Part shown: in pieces, positions 36,499 to 49,075 of the stretch
Position numbering within the stretch: the stretch's first letter is position 1
Layout: each line of letters starts with the position of its first letter
Source: Vermamoeba vermiformis
Taxonomy: Eukaryota > Tubulinea > Echinamoebida
DNA: 64,000 nt
Direction: 5' to 3'
Assembly (NCBI GenBank): GCA_045837725.1
Contig: JBEWZL010000272.1
Span: 1 to 64,000, forward strand
Notes under the pieces: generated by a model
Databases searched by the model: none
What the model was told of the DNA's origin: nothing
What the model saw: only the letters and a program-made list of their open reading frames with translations
Made by a program: the position numbers and the translations under genes

Positions 36499-38681
36499 TT
36501 ACATATTGTCTTCAGATTGAGTGCTCGTACTGAATGGGCCCATTGTATTGGTCTGCCCGTTTTGACCAGTCCTGTTCGAGCCCGATGATTGACCGATGCT
36601 CTTGTTAGGCATGAAACTAACTTGCATAGCTACAATAATGCCCAAAAATAACGATTCTTCGAGCAAAGTAGCCACACCAATGTATGCGTTGATGTTGATG
36701 AAAGTGTAGCGCAAGCTGAAACTGATCACGGGATAAGTGCACGCAAAGACAGTAGATATGATCACTGACAGACGACTCTGTAAATCGATAGTATATTAGT
36801 ATCACATTTATCATAATTGATTTCCAGTTACCTTTTCCAAAGAGCGGATGCGACTCTTTTTGTCTAAGTTGACCTTGCGAGATCTATTCAACACTTGCAT
36901 GACCTTGACGGCTAATGAAAGGCAGGATAAGGACATGTACTAAAGACCTCCGTCAAATTTGTATACTTACCGACAATAACGTAGAATACTGCGACTACAA
37001 CACCACCGACCAAAGTGACGCAGAGCAATGCAATGTAGGGCTCGAAGGTGAAGTAAATGACAATAGAGCTAGCAATAGGAAGCGAAACAATAGCAGCGGT
37101 GGCGACCCAGAATGGAATTTGAAGCCTGGAATGGAAGCGGTTAGAATTGGCAATAAATTGAAATGAATCGCGAGACTGACTTTCGACTGAGGAATGGCGT
37201 GACTTTGGTGTTCGCAAATTGATTGATGACTTCGAACCAGAAGAAGGCCATCAATAACAAAGCGGCGACTACATTGAAGTTAAGGAAATCAATATAAAGT
37301 AAAAATGAAATTGAACCGGATCGGGTCCGAAAATTAAAATTTTAAGTGTAAAAAGGATACAGGCCCAAGAAACTGGAGCAGCTTCGATAAACTGGTCGAT
37401 TTCAAGGATGTAGAATCCTCTTGCGTTGAGGGGATCGATCCAGCGCACAATCATAACTAAAAATAGCACGAGCCAAAATTAGCAACCGATGCCGATAGAA
37501 GAGCACTTCGTTAATTAAATTACTTACGAGAACAAAACACGGTTTGAAGCATCAAGTATACAAAGCTAATGTTGAGAATGAAGCCAGAAGTTCTAACCTT
37601 GAGAACGAACTTGCGGATCACAAGCCCCAAAAGGAACAAGTACACGAGACCAAAGAAAATGTTCAAAGTAATGAACCACCCAGTATTAAATACAAGTGCG
37701 TGAAACTCGCTCGGATCTATTTTTGTAAAACAAAAATAAGTTGAGGATAAAACTCCAATTCAATTTGTGACACAAATTACCTGGTGAGATTTCTACAATT
37801 ACGGTACCGTTTTGAAGCATACCACCGAGCGTTAAGAAATCTTTGAAGACAATCTATAATATGACGCGGTTAGTTTCAGCAAGGAGAAAAATGACAGATC
37901 GATTTACGTACGTTTACCACGGGCAAGGTAATTACGGTATCGCTAATTGGAATGCGGCTATGATGACCCAGTGCTCTTTCGTACAAGTGGACAATTATTC
38001 CGGCTGCACCAGCTGTCGACACGCGGAACAACGTTAGTGAATTAATTAACGGTCACGTCAGTCTTGTGAGGTCTTACATTCGAGAGCCATTTGCACCTTT
38101 TCTTTGATACTGCAGGGTCCTAATGACACGACAACCCATTGTCCGGGGGCCTCGAACGGACCACAGTAATTACCGTCCTGTTTAAAGCGGTTAGTAATTT
38201 GATTTTCTAATTTTGGAAAAATTTGATTGAAAAGCCGATTCCTTCGTATTAATGACGAATGTAAAATTTAGTATAATGCAGTTGTTGTGCCGATACTCAC
38301 GATAATTGTCAAATTGGCAGTGAGGGTAAATTCAGTTGGTGGACTTCCAACAAAGCTGTTGGTCATGTAAGGCGTGCCAAATTCGAAGCTGTGAGCAATA
38401 CATATTAGTTATATTGTCCTTACAATATTATCTCTGCAGTAGAGTATCAGAGTGTTGCAGAAGTTGGATGTAACAATAATTGTTTGCCGACAATTCCATT
38501 CAATTGTAGAATTGATAATGCGCCGATAGTTTAAAAAATATCGATTAAATAACAAACTATCGCCATTACAGTTGACTTACTCGGTACCTGGAGGATACAC
38601 GACGGTTCCTTTCGCGCTGACGTATGTCAAAAAGATCAATGCCGTTATTAGTACCAATGAGAGGACCTTATGAGGAGACAT
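36499..38681 (-). CDS. Secreted-start, PA-domain, multi-pass membrane protein
   Basis: Start at the ATG at 38681 with a clear signal peptide (MSPHKVLSLVLITALIFLT). A lumenal N-terminal half follows; its block NYCGPFEAPGQWVVVSLGPC...KVQMALECGAAGIIV is typical of a protease-associated (PA) domain, a non-catalytic substrate- or ligand-binding fold. The C-terminal half has about six or seven hydrophobic segments (for example LCFVLVYLFLLGLVI, IALLCVTLVGGVVVAVFYV, ATLLEESLFLGIIVA), then a Ser/Gly/Asn-rich cytosolic tail ending STQSEDNM. No GxGD or other protease active site was found, so a signal-peptide-peptidase-like activity is not supported. A PA-plus-7TM receptor-like protein is the best description. 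Confidence 0.7.
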
Positions 38682-38927
38682 GTTGTTGTATCTTCGAGTC
38701 GAGATTTAAAAAATGATTGCTGTTGCACGTTTCGAATCGTGACGTCTTTTCTGTCTGTTCAAAATTCTGACTTTTCCAAATAAGGAAATTAATCAGGTAT
38801 CGTACGATATGGATTAAAATGCCAGCGATGACATACCAACGTGGAATTGTGGTGTTGTTAGCCTCAATCAGGGTAGATCGAGGCCGGATGTGACCCGAAA
38901 AATGCAGATTTATTTTCCATCAAGAAG

Positions 38928-40459
38928 CTAGAAGTAATAATTCCAGTCAGCTTGATGGTTGCTTGAATTATTTACATTGCTATCAGGAATTGTTTCGAGA
39001 GAAACGGCATTAGTATTCACAGATGTGTTCGCAAATCCGTAATCGCCATTGTAACTGTACTGTGCTTCATTCTGCTGTTGCTGTTGCTCGCTCATAGCCT
39101 GATAATATTCTTGTGCATTATCTGGCGTAAAAGAGTGCTGCATGTAGACTTGTGTTGGCGGCATCTTTGGTGTCTCGTTTGGTGGATCCAACGGGATAGG
39201 TAGTATTTCCGCTGCTTCGGTCGCCGGAAGAATTCCTCGATCAGCGATATTCTTATTGACCCAAGCTTGCAGCTTTTCCTCGAGCCCTTGCCAACCCTTG
39301 GTCCTATAACCGCGATTTAAATACTGGCTCAGCTTCGTTTGACTGGCAAAGAATCGAAATTAGCGTAAATTCTCTAAGTTTACAGAAATATTATTATAGC
39401 AAACGCTGTTAACCAACTTACCTGACTTTGACCTCGCGGGCGAGCTCCTTTTGTGATTTAGACTTGGTCTTTAGTATGTCTTTAACTCTTTGGAGTAATT
39501 GCTCGTCAGGTTTTGTCGTGTTGTGGGCAAGAGTCATCTCGTGGAACAGCTCACCGCGCTGTGCATAAATTCTCCGTCGCTTATTCGCTGGATAACTCAG
39601 ATCCGCGACTTCGGACTTTCTTTTTTGTGGCAACTCGGTACCAACCTGTTGTGGATCTCCCCTGTTTTGGCCCGGAAATATAACAGAAAGGGCAGGTCTA
39701 GCTTTTCGTGCCCCTAAATTAGCATCGATTGGCGGGCACAGTTCACTGGACTACGAAATAGTTAGCAGCCTATTGGTTTAATTTCGTTTCGGATATCTCG
39801 TTGGTCCATACCACACTGCCAGGACAGCAAACAATAATCACTTCATCGCCCTTCTCCTGTACGATCATCATACTGCTCTGTAGCTCACTTCTATGGAAGA
39901 AAAGTACGGTCAAAACTCCGATTTTATAGATGGTCGTTCATCTTTCAATTAGCCTACTTATTATATGTTCTGTTGCAGTTCATACATCTGTATATGCGCG
40001 GAATCTTGTTGTTTCTCTTTCTAATAAGAAGATTAGCGCCACGTGCTAATAATCCGGATGGATTTTGAATTTATACCTCCGTGGGACGGTCGTGGATGCA
40101 GGATTTTGTTTCTTTTTGTACGTTTTAAATTCAACGCTGTCACCTCCACTTGATATCTAAAGTAAGAGTGGATGCATCAGTCATCAAAGCTTTCACTGAA
40201 GCGAAAATCGAAATAATCATTATTTGTTTTTGAACCTCGACAGCTGAAATCGTGATTTTACTCGAATACAATATATAGATTAGAAAATGTTAGTTATTAA
40301 GCTTACTTCTGCTTCATCTGAATAATACGAAGATTCGCAATCGGATGCTTCATCGTTGGATTGCTTCCCTTCATTATATACCGCTTGGTAATGCTGTAAA
40401 GATGAAAATTAATCAAAGTAATCAAAATATCGGACGCTTACGGAGTTAATTGGTTGCAT
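38928..40459 (-). CDS. Putative DNA-binding protein with a lambda-repressor-like helix-turn-helix
   Basis: Start at the ATG at 40459 (MQPINS, then an intron). The middle has a nuclear-localisation-like PANKRRRIY followed by a helical domain: LLQRVKDILKTKSKSQKELA, then REVKVSQTKLSQYLNRGYR. The QKELAREVKVSQTKLSQYL part fits the Cro/C1-type (XRE) helix-turn-helix pattern, also the base of CUT, POU-specific and HNF1-type domains. The tail is Gln/Asn-rich (SEQQQQQNEAQYSYNGDYGF), ending DWNYYF, like an activation domain. A transcription factor is inferred. No homeodomain is seen. Confidence 0.6.
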
Positions 40460-41078
40460 TTTACAGATCAGAAACGAAAACTTTAAATTTGCCACGCTCT
40501 CGTTTGGCAAAATTTATATTGCGCTTTGCAAAGGCGTAATCTTGATTAAAATATTTGATGAGCTGCTGTAGCCTTGCTGGTGAAAAAATTAAAACTACTG
40601 CAAGCTACCGGGCAGGGTTCAGTATCGGGATTACTACACAAATTTGGCCAAAGCAAATGAAATTTCTCACTTGCTCGTGAACAAATACAGTAAAAGAGTT
40701 GCGAGTGGTGAATATACAAAGGATAGTTGAGTATTTAGCGGAATGTCCGCGTCAAAGCATAGTAGAGTTGAAGTTCAAGCGGATCAACTCGCTGGAAAAA
40801 AAACTGCTTGCTAAAATTATATATCAACTTATATTCCGAGCGCATTGATCCAAAGACTATGCTGTATATTTAGTGCATATATTTGTAAAGATTCATTCTA
40901 ATCTCGCAATTACTTCGTCGTTCAGTGAATACGGGATTGCTAAAAATACACGTCATGCGTGGACGAATCAGATTATAGGGCGTTCATGAACGAGCACACT
41001 ATTGGTATAATAATTTTAAATAGAGAGAGGTGCTCAATTCACCGAAACGTAGAGGAGTGTAAAACAGATCTACTTACG
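40460..41078. other. Intergenic interval, probable promoter of the HTH gene
   Basis: About 620 bp between the HTH gene start and the F-box gene stop, both on the minus strand. AT-rich, with no gene or repeat that I can support. It should hold the HTH promoter and the F-box gene's 3' UTR. Confidence 0.4.
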
Positions 41079-42954
41079 TTAGTGGAGGATGTCGATCCGA
41101 TCCCATTGACCAACAATGGCATTCTCACGCAACGACTTGGCCTTATCTAGACCTCCACCACTTCTCTTCATAAATCTATTTTTGAGGTTGCACTCGCCTC
41201 TAGCAACGAGATATTTTTGGAAGGTATCTAAAGTTGCATCCAAATCGAAATAGACAGTTCTTCCCCACGTTGAACCAAGAGGAAGAAATTCGAAATTCGA
41301 GCTTGCTTTCGCGCTCTCGTATACGAAGCAGATATTCTCGGCCAACAACTGACGTTCTTTCGAGTAAGTATCTCCGATCGGTTCATCATCTTTTCCATCC
41401 AGATTAACAATGTAGCTCTTAGTTGGATCAGTGCCTGTTACTTGATGCACTTTCTCTCTAAATGCCTTTCGTGTCATAGTTGACTTGATGGTAATAGTGG
41501 TAACCTTGTTATCGATTTGATACCTGTTGGTGACGTGGATCAGACGCGTGCTCAGTACAAGTATTGCGATACGTACACATTAATAGGAATCACATCGGGG
41601 TGGGATATATCCAATCGCAGCCAACTGAAGTTAGTGATTCCGAGCTGAACAAATGTTTGATCCGCATGTGAAAAATCCAACCGTTTGCCGTTGTGACGCA
41701 GTTTGAACTTCATCTCGTGTGATTTGATAGAAGGCCATTGCTGATTCAATAAGGAGAATAGCGTTGCAAATTTATCTGTTGGAACAACCTCCACTGATTG
41801 GATGTGCCTTCTTTTCGTCGTAATAACAGATACTACGATGGAGTTCGCGGCTATAGGCTTGCAAAATACAAAAGTCACGGCCCTATCCCGTAAGTCCTAT
41901 TAAATAATGTGATTTGATGACGGAGTATTATTCTTACGAAGGTACACCACATTGCAATAGTTTCTCGCGCACATCCACAGGCACAAGCATGGCACGATCC
42001 TGCTTCAATAGGAAACTAGTTCGTATATAACTTGTAAGTCGCTCCAATTCGATTTATCGCCGCAGCCACTTCTCCGCCCGACTTGACAAAGGTAGTGTAG
42101 ATGTGATCCTCTGACCTGATGTCAGAGCCCTGCCACTGCAAAAATCGAGCCAGCAGGATCTAATCCACAACAATAAGACTTTAAAAATGGCATTAATTGC
42201 ACTTACCATACTCTTGTGGAATTGCAGAGGGAGTCTCGTTTACCTTGATACACCAACAGTTCGTGCTACGATCAGCTGCTCTGCAACTAGTTTCTTTCGG
42301 CTCCACATATACCACTCCTGGGAGAGTGACACTGTGGCCATACATCACATTGCGCCATGCTTTGCAAACACTACTCGCGTGCTCTCGACGCTCGTCAAAT
42401 GTCATGTACGAAAAGATGTTTTCGAGTAGCTCTGTCGGTAGCGAAGGCGCAGAATAACCTGAGTCACCTTGAACAGGTTGAAAAACACGTGCCAGCATTC
42501 GAAAAGTGGCTATTTGGCCTGGTGGAATTGTGACTTCAAAGGCGACACGTGGGCTTGACTCATCATAACTGCTAACTACGCGCATTAGTTTACTCTTAAG
42601 CATCAAGGAGACATACCATATTTTACACCGTCAAAATATCGTTGTAAGTTGTCTGCTTTCAAGGGTCTGTTGTCGCTGGAAAATAATTAGTTAAAAATAT
42701 TAGAATAATGCTGAATTAATTTACCCAGAGATTTCATGCCAATAATTGTTACAGTCTGCATTTGTTTTGTATAACAGTTTGTATTGAATCAGGTTTTGTT
42801 TGGGTAAAACGAACGAGTTACTGGTCTTGATCGCTAATCCGACAGAGATAGTGGCGCGTGCATCTTCCCGGTTAGAATTCACTAATGTACATTCAATATC
42901 ACGAATCTCGTAGTCTGACGCGGAGAGGGGTGTAGTCGTGCTTTCCATTTTCAT
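41079..42954 (-). CDS. F-box protein with tandem ubiquitin-like domains
   Basis: Likely start is the ATG at 42954 (MKMESTTTPLSASDYEI). The N-terminal region is unassigned. The F-box is LPTELLENIFSYMTFDERRE...VCKAWRNVMYG (about 42.35-42.45 kb); F-boxes dock on Skp1 in SCF ubiquitin ligases. Downstream are at least two, probably three, ubiquitin-like beta-grasp segments: IVVSVITTKRRHIQSVEVVP...LRHNGKRLDF...LGITNFSWLRLDI (41.6-41.85 kb), TITIKSTMTRKAFREKVHQV (41.4 kb) and TVYFDLDATLDTFQKYL...IVGQWDRIDIL (41.1-41.25 kb). The stop is at 41079. F-box plus ubiquitin-like repeats is an uncommon combination. The first exon is uncertain because the frame is open further upstream. Confidence 0.65.
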
Positions 42955-43095
42955 GAAAAATCTAGTTTTTAGTAAACCACAATGATTGCCAACGGCCAAT
43001 AAAAATCTCGTATCGCTGTAGTGTACTCTCAATGAATACTCAAGCCGATTACATTCGAAGTCGACTACAACAGAAAGAAAGGAATCTGTCTGGAT

Positions 43096-44373
43096 TTATA
43101 CGCACAATATTACAAGGTCGCTTGAGTCAAAGGCAGTCAAGTTGGCCAAGAACTCGTCAGTCACTTCAGTGCCCTGAGTTGTGTTTGCTTTCTTCGGTTT
43201 AGTGCGTAATTTCTTGCCAGCCTCGTTTAACAGGCACGACAAGGTACGTTCTTTCAACACAACGGCTTTCTTCACGCCCTTGTTGTTAGTCACCGAGAGC
43301 GTCAACGGTGCTTGTCGCTTGACCTCATCGCCGGGAATAATGGGCTCGTGCTTCATGGTCTCTTTGAGTTGTGGCGGCAGTTCGTTGGTATTGAAGTGGG
43401 TCAAGTCGTGTTCTTGGTACAGTTTTGACGTGCCACATAAATACAGATCTGCAGACGAATGATCGATGTTGTCTAGCCTAAATGATCGCGCATATTCATT
43501 AGATACTCGGCTACTATAACGTCTTTGTATGTGACTTACATTCGTAGTCGTTGTTCGCTAAACTTGTTGGGTTTAAAAGGTGGCAGGACATAAATTCCCA
43601 AGTCCTCAGCAGCCTTCAACAAGTCTCTATAGTGGTTGTAGAACACAGTATCGTGATCTGAATGAGCTTTACAGAACTTTTTCACTTTTTTGCGACGCAT
43701 ATCTTTGTCCTCAAAGGCGCGGTGTACTTCGGTAAGTACGTGGGCGAATCTGGCGAGTGAATTAGTTTTATTTGCTTAAGCGCTCAACAATAACTTACTC
43801 GTGTAACAGGGTCGGAAGTAAGCGGAAAATGGGCAAAAACTTATCGTGGTCATCGAGCAACTGGACTTCAACTCGATCGACCTGCGGATTCGAATTAAAT
43901 ACCATTCATAAGCACCCACACAAGAAAATACTTACAGTTTGATACAATTTCTTTCCCTTTGTAGTTTCAGCATCAACCTCTGCGCACAAGTTAAAGTAGG
44001 TCATGCCAATAAAGTTGCTCGTTTCTTCAGCACGCGGCATTTCTTTGATAGGGAACGGCGCAGCAAGGTCTGCGTTACTTATTATTAATAACGGCGTTGC
44101 TAATTCCTTATGTTCTAGCATACCCTTAAAACCGTGCTCGATCAACCGTTGGCGCACGTCGTGGAATATACGCAAGATTTTCCATTCTATTTTATAATTA
44201 ATTCGCGTACTACTAATTGATAACTGCTAATTCAAATAAACAGCGCAAGCAATTATACTTTATAAAATAAAAATAGTCGTTGTAGGTTGCTTACTATGAT
44301 CAGCAGTTTCATCGTCAGTAATATGTAAGTTTACTAAATCAGTTCCATTAATTTCGGTGGCAGGTTCAACCAT
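43096..44373 (-). CDS. WLM/Wss1-like zinc metalloprotease with ubiquitin-like tail
   Basis: Start at the ATG at 44373 (MVEPATEINGTDLVNLHI). The zinc site is LPTLLHEFAHVL (HExxH, about 43.8 kb), followed by a downstream block AHSDHDTVFYNHYRDLL that fits the third-ligand region of WLM and Wss1/SprT-type proteases (H-x-x-x-F). Those families cut DNA-protein crosslinks or SUMO/ubiquitin-linked proteins; that role here is by family analogy only. The last exon (43096-43404) has a beta-grasp-like pattern (LTLSVTNNKGVKKAVVLKER...FDSSDLVILCV), consistent with a ubiquitin-like C-terminus. About six exons. Confidence 0.65.
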
Positions 44374-44677
44374 AATACAAAGGGTTCGGTAGGTCAGATT
44401 GAGAAGAAATACACAGAACGAGGGGGTGATTAGTTAGAGGCGCCAGCTTTAAATAATAAAAGTAGCTATGTAGGTATGTGCCTTTAGCGAGAAATGATGA
44501 ATAATGGCGCTGTTGGAAAAATTTAGGGCACGAGGTCTTGCGAATTTCATCAGAATAAATTGTAATGGTTTTTTTTTGTTTTTTTTAATCAGCCAAGTTT
44601 TTCGAGCCAACAATGTGCAATAAATAGCACTCGAGCAACAGAACCATTATTCGAAAGCTTGTTGGAGAACAACAACA
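44374..44677. promoter_or_regulatory. Divergent promoter interval between WLM-like and eIF1A-like genes
   Basis: 304 bp between two start codons pointing apart. It contains a T-run (around 44570-44590) and no recognised motif. Confidence 0.4.
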
Positions 44678-46935
44678 ATGGCGTCACTATACGTAAGTTT
44701 TTAGTCTGCTACATCTGAAAACGGAAATTTTAATGACGCGATCCGTCAGATCTTACACCATTTATTACAAAATTTTTCTTTAATTTTCTTTATAATAAAT
44801 GAATTTCTTCTTCAGCACAAAACGACCTGGATCGTGATCCTAATTTATTGCAATTTAGGAAATTATGCGAGAGCAAGAGGACGAGAAACTAGCCCGTCAA
44901 CTTTACGCTCAAAATTCTGCTTACGAAAATGAAGAAGACTTATTCAACTCTGACCTCAGTAACTAAATTTAATTTCTGATCTGCGAAAAGTGCTAACAAT
45001 AAAAAAGGTGATGAAGAGTTAGCACGACGATTGCAAGAACAATACGGAGGCTATATCGAACAACATATGCAAGAAAAAGAAGAGAAAAAACCAGCCCAAG
45101 AAGAAAGTAAGTTTTTTTAAAGAGCCAAATGAGTCCGTTGTTAATTCTCCGTGAATTTAGCCGACGAAGAGCTCGCTCGTAGACTGCAAGAAGAGTTTGA
45201 TCGTCTTGATAATGGCCAGCAGAGTGCCGAAGATGACACAGCTGCGCAAGTAGATCCTGCTGAGTTTGAACTCAAAGACGACGAGACCGCCGCACTGCAA
45301 TACGAAGAAGATGAACGACTAGCGTATGAAATGCAAAACATGGAGCGCAGCGAAGTGTTGAACGTACATCCGCGCCAATTCAACGCTGTTGAAGAGCGAT
45401 ATGCCAGCTTGAAGCCAATGCACTTTAACGAGGACGGCGAGGAGCCCGATGACGAGTACTATCAAGAGCTCGAGGACCAAGACATCGGCTACGTGTACAG
45501 ACGTATCCCTGAGAAGCTCAATGCGCAGTCTGACGAGCCCAAAGCCCTGCACTATCAGACCTACTCGACACGCAACACGGGCAAGAAAGAGACCAAGGCC
45601 AAGAAGAAGATCACCAAGGCCGGCAAAGAGCTCATCAAACAATTCCGCGTCAAGGAGGAAGGCTTTGGTACGTAGTATAATCGCCTTTCATTACGTTATT
45701 AGTCGCTAATTCACTCGTTAGAATACGGTGTCGTGTTGGGCAAAAATCACGATCAAGCTTACTGCTACGACGGTGTCGTGCGCAAAGTTCACTTCTACAA
45801 GAAAGTGCGCGAGACCACTTACATTACACGAGGGTATGTAGGCCGTTAGCTGAATTAATTGATCGGTCGACTAACGTTTTGATAGCGTGTTGGTGCTACT
45901 CAAACTCCGCCCGTACCAAGATGAAATCGCCGATGTGGTACACATCTACGAGAAGGACGAAGTGAGTCGATTGTACGAGATGGGTGAGATCGCGCAACTC
46001 GATCCTGTCTTGCACTTGCCTCCTGAAGTCTTGCGCACTGTGCTCGACTTCGTGCAAGACGAACATTCGAACGCCTCGCTCAGTTTAGTAAGTCGAGAAT
46101 TTAAGTCTTACTTAATTAGTACTAACCACACAAACAGCTCAACAAGGCGTGGAATGCTATCGCGGCTAAAGAGTCGCCTGACACAACCAATCAACGGCCT
46201 TTCGACTTCGACACACAGCTCAGCAAGGTCTATTGGGGTAATTTGCGAGACTTTCATAGGCGATTCGTGCGACATAATGTCACTGACGGTGTCACTCATT
46301 CGGAATTCTTTTGCGGTAAACTCAGAACTGCTGTGAGTGAATCTCACTTCGTAAAGTGTGGTTTGACACACGAGGTGTTGCGTGTCGCCGAGGAGGTGTG
46401 GAATGAAATTCAAGCCTGGAGAGGTGCGGACCCTGAAGACAAAGTGCACAGTGAGGAGTCGAGTGAAGACGAGGAATCAAGCGAAGAGGAGGTGTTGGGC
46501 ATCGGACTTCCCTCCGACAAACCACGTGAAGCACGTTCAGTGGAGCGTCTATTCATGGCTAACAAGATCCTGGGCCTCAAATACAATGACGACGAGCTCA
46601 TCAACTACGCATCTACAGTGCTGTGGACTTGGTGGATCATTCACAAACGAAAGGACTTGGATCAACGACCCGAGTCCATTGACGTGCCCATCCGCGCGGC
46701 TTTGCTCCGCATGCTCCATCGAGGTGTCTCAACAACGCTGGACAACTACGAATATGAGTTGAGAGGCCTGGACAAGAAGGACCCGAAGTACTTGACTATC
46801 AAGCGGAAATTGGCCGCTTTCAAGCACCGGTGGACTTTAGTGGTGAATCCGCCCAAGCCAGTCGAAGAATTGTTAGACGATGAACTCCTTCTGGATGAAG
46901 ATACCGTCGACAGCACGAATGTTGGACAACAGTAG
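44678..46935 (+). CDS. Fusion of ubiquitin-binding-like helices, an eIF1A-like OB fold and an F-box-like segment
   Basis: Start at the ATG at 44678 with a five-codon first exon (MASLY). The next exons carry three DEELARRLQE-type repeats (EDEKLARQLY, DEELARRLQEQY, DEELARRLQEEF), resembling MIU/UIM ubiquitin-binding helices. After a long acidic linker comes a block matching the eIF1A S1/OB domain: KELIKQFRVKEEGFEYGVVL, YCYDGVVRKVHFYKKVRE and VLLKLRPYQDEIADVV (about 45.62-45.95 kb), as in eIF1A FDGxKRxxHIxGKxRKK and LRDYQDxKADV. Then comes an F-box-like segment LPPEVLRTVLDFVQDE...LLNKAWNAI (46.0-46.15 kb) and a helical C-terminus (LFMANKILGLKYNDDELIN), ending TVDSTNVGQQ. Typical eIF1A is about 140-150 residues; this protein is several times longer, so it is unlikely to be the housekeeping factor. 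Confidence 0.75.
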
Positions 46936-47148
46936 TAATATACGCGTTTCCTTGTACTAAGTCTACCGTGATCTAAAAAAATATGATTTTGCGCAAGATT
47001 CTTTCGGAAAATCTGCCAGTTGTGTCAAAGTGTCAGAAAATGGTGTGGGACACAGGATACTCGATTTTACGACCCTTGTGAATATAACAACAGCACCACC
47101 AAGAGTACTTTGGTTGTTAGTTTCAGATTTGCGTTATTTACAGATACA

Positions 47149-48300
47149 ATGGCACAACAAGGAGGAGCTGAAAAGACTCAACACTGCAAATTAGTCGTCG
47201 TTGGTACGGACACGAATAATAATTGTAGAATATTATTAGTATAACTGCAGGAAATTGGTTGCAGATGTGGTTAAATTCCATAAGCTGACTCAGTTTTCAT
47301 GAAAATAACGAATTATTATTCTTAGGTGACGGTGCCGTAGGAAAAACATGTTTATTAATTGCATACACAACTGGTATGAGTTATTTGAGCATTATTAAAT
47401 GGTGTATTTCCAGATCTTTGCGAATAATACTGGATTTCTTCAACAAAATCATTCTTATGACTAAATATATTCTTTTTATTAGTAATATAACTTGATTATT
47501 GATTTACACGAGGAAATACACCTTTGTACTCGCTAGAATTATTATTTTCCATTGACAGCGTCAAATCTACTTGCCGTTATAACAACACGCTAATTAACTT
47601 CTGCTTATAGGCAAATTCCCCGAGGGCGAATACGTACCTACAGTAAGTAATTCCTCAAATAGGCGAAGATTTTGGCTGCGTTAGCTGAATCTTCTGTTGG
47701 AGTGGAAGTTTAGAAAACTAATTTTGCTGCAGGTTTTTGATAACACTAAATGCCGTATACTGTGCGATAATCAACGTAAGTATTATGCGCGCCCTGCTCG
47801 ATCAGATCAGGAGAATTTTCTAGTCAATTCTAGAATCAATGGAAGCCATAGATATTGATATCAAAATACATCATATTAATTTAATATTATTAATTACTTA
47901 TTTGTGGATAAATTTAATTGCAACTGCTGTTCGCTACAATTCACTTACGTAAAATTGATCAGATGTGACACTGGATCTTTGGGATACTGCTGGTCAAGAA
48001 CAATATGGTACGTAAATTACTATTAGCGCAATCATATCGATTGATTTACTCGAATAATTGTATTCATTGCATTACTTTGTACCTGAAACAAAGAACCAAA
48101 TGGCGCGATCCTGCTTAAAACTCGTGCCACAACAATTCATTCTATTAATATACTCGTATTTACGGACTGATATTAATATTATGATATTTAGATCGATTGC
48201 GACCTTTGTGCTATCCTAAAACAGATGTGTTTTTGCTTTGTTTCTCAGTAGTCAACCCTGACTCTTATGAAAACGTTCGTGATAAGGTAAGAAAAACGCA

Positions 48301-48335
<35 letters not shown>

Positions 48336-49075
48336 ATAAAAATCGGCGGCTTAAGAGCGATTCAAACGTCTACAAAACCCAATACATGGCGCGTGTCAAC
48401 AACACGCCATATCCACTTAAAAAGTTGCAGAATAGAGCAATATTAATTTACCTTCGCACTATAGTGGTACCCTGAAGTGCGTCACCACAACAAGGACGCT
48501 CCTATTGTTTTGGTCGGAACCAAATCCGATCTGCGAACAAACGAAGAAATTTTGGCCAAGCTCGAAGCCAAGGGCGAAAAAGCATTGACTGCTGAACAGG
48601 CTGAGAAGTTGAGAAACGATATTAAGGTACTTAGCAGTGTTACTATTCTAGAGAAGCTATTTATGCAAAAATATTTTTAAGACTGCTTATTGCTTTCTTA
48701 GTCCCTTATTATATTTTATCCTAATATTAATTAAAAATATTTGCTAATTATTATTCTCACTAAATAGGCACTTAAATACTACGAATGCTCAGCACTTACC
48801 GGTCAAAATATGAAAGAAGTCTTCTTAGTACGTATCTCTCTCCATGAAGTGTTGCTAGAGACAACAAATATGACGTTGCTAATGTGCTATTACCATCAAA
48901 ATATTTACCATCAATCATTAATTTAACGGTCACATTTTTGTTTGGCACGTACTTTGCGCGACATTTCTAACGAGCCTATTAACAGGACGCTATTCGCTCT
49001 GCTTTGACTCTCCGCAACCAGCCGGCTACTAACAGACCTCCTCCCAAGAAGCGCAGTGGCTGCACTCTGCTCTAA
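47149..49075 (+). CDS. Rac-family Rho GTPase
   Basis: A Rho/Rac small GTPase, a membrane-bound switch for actin dynamics. Start at the ATG at 47149 ([19 protein letters not shown]). Boxes: P-loop GDGAVGKTC, effector loop EYVPTVFDNTKC, switch [23 protein letters not shown] (TKxD), ECSAL (G5), and a C-terminus [12 protein letters not shown]. That end has a polybasic patch and a CaaX box ending in Leu, predicting geranylgeranylation. A Rho insert is present (about 48.57 kb). Residues WYPEVRHH are Rac/Cdc42-like, and [14 protein letters not shown] is family-typical. One extra residue lies in the loop FPEGEY. It is split into about eight small exons, with some introns over 150 bp. Confidence 0.93.
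48304..48332. repeat. (AT)n microsatellite in a Rac intron
   Basis: About fourteen AT dinucleotides in an intron between the exons encoding NVRDK and WYPEVRHH. Likely length-variable; no function implied. Confidence 0.95.
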
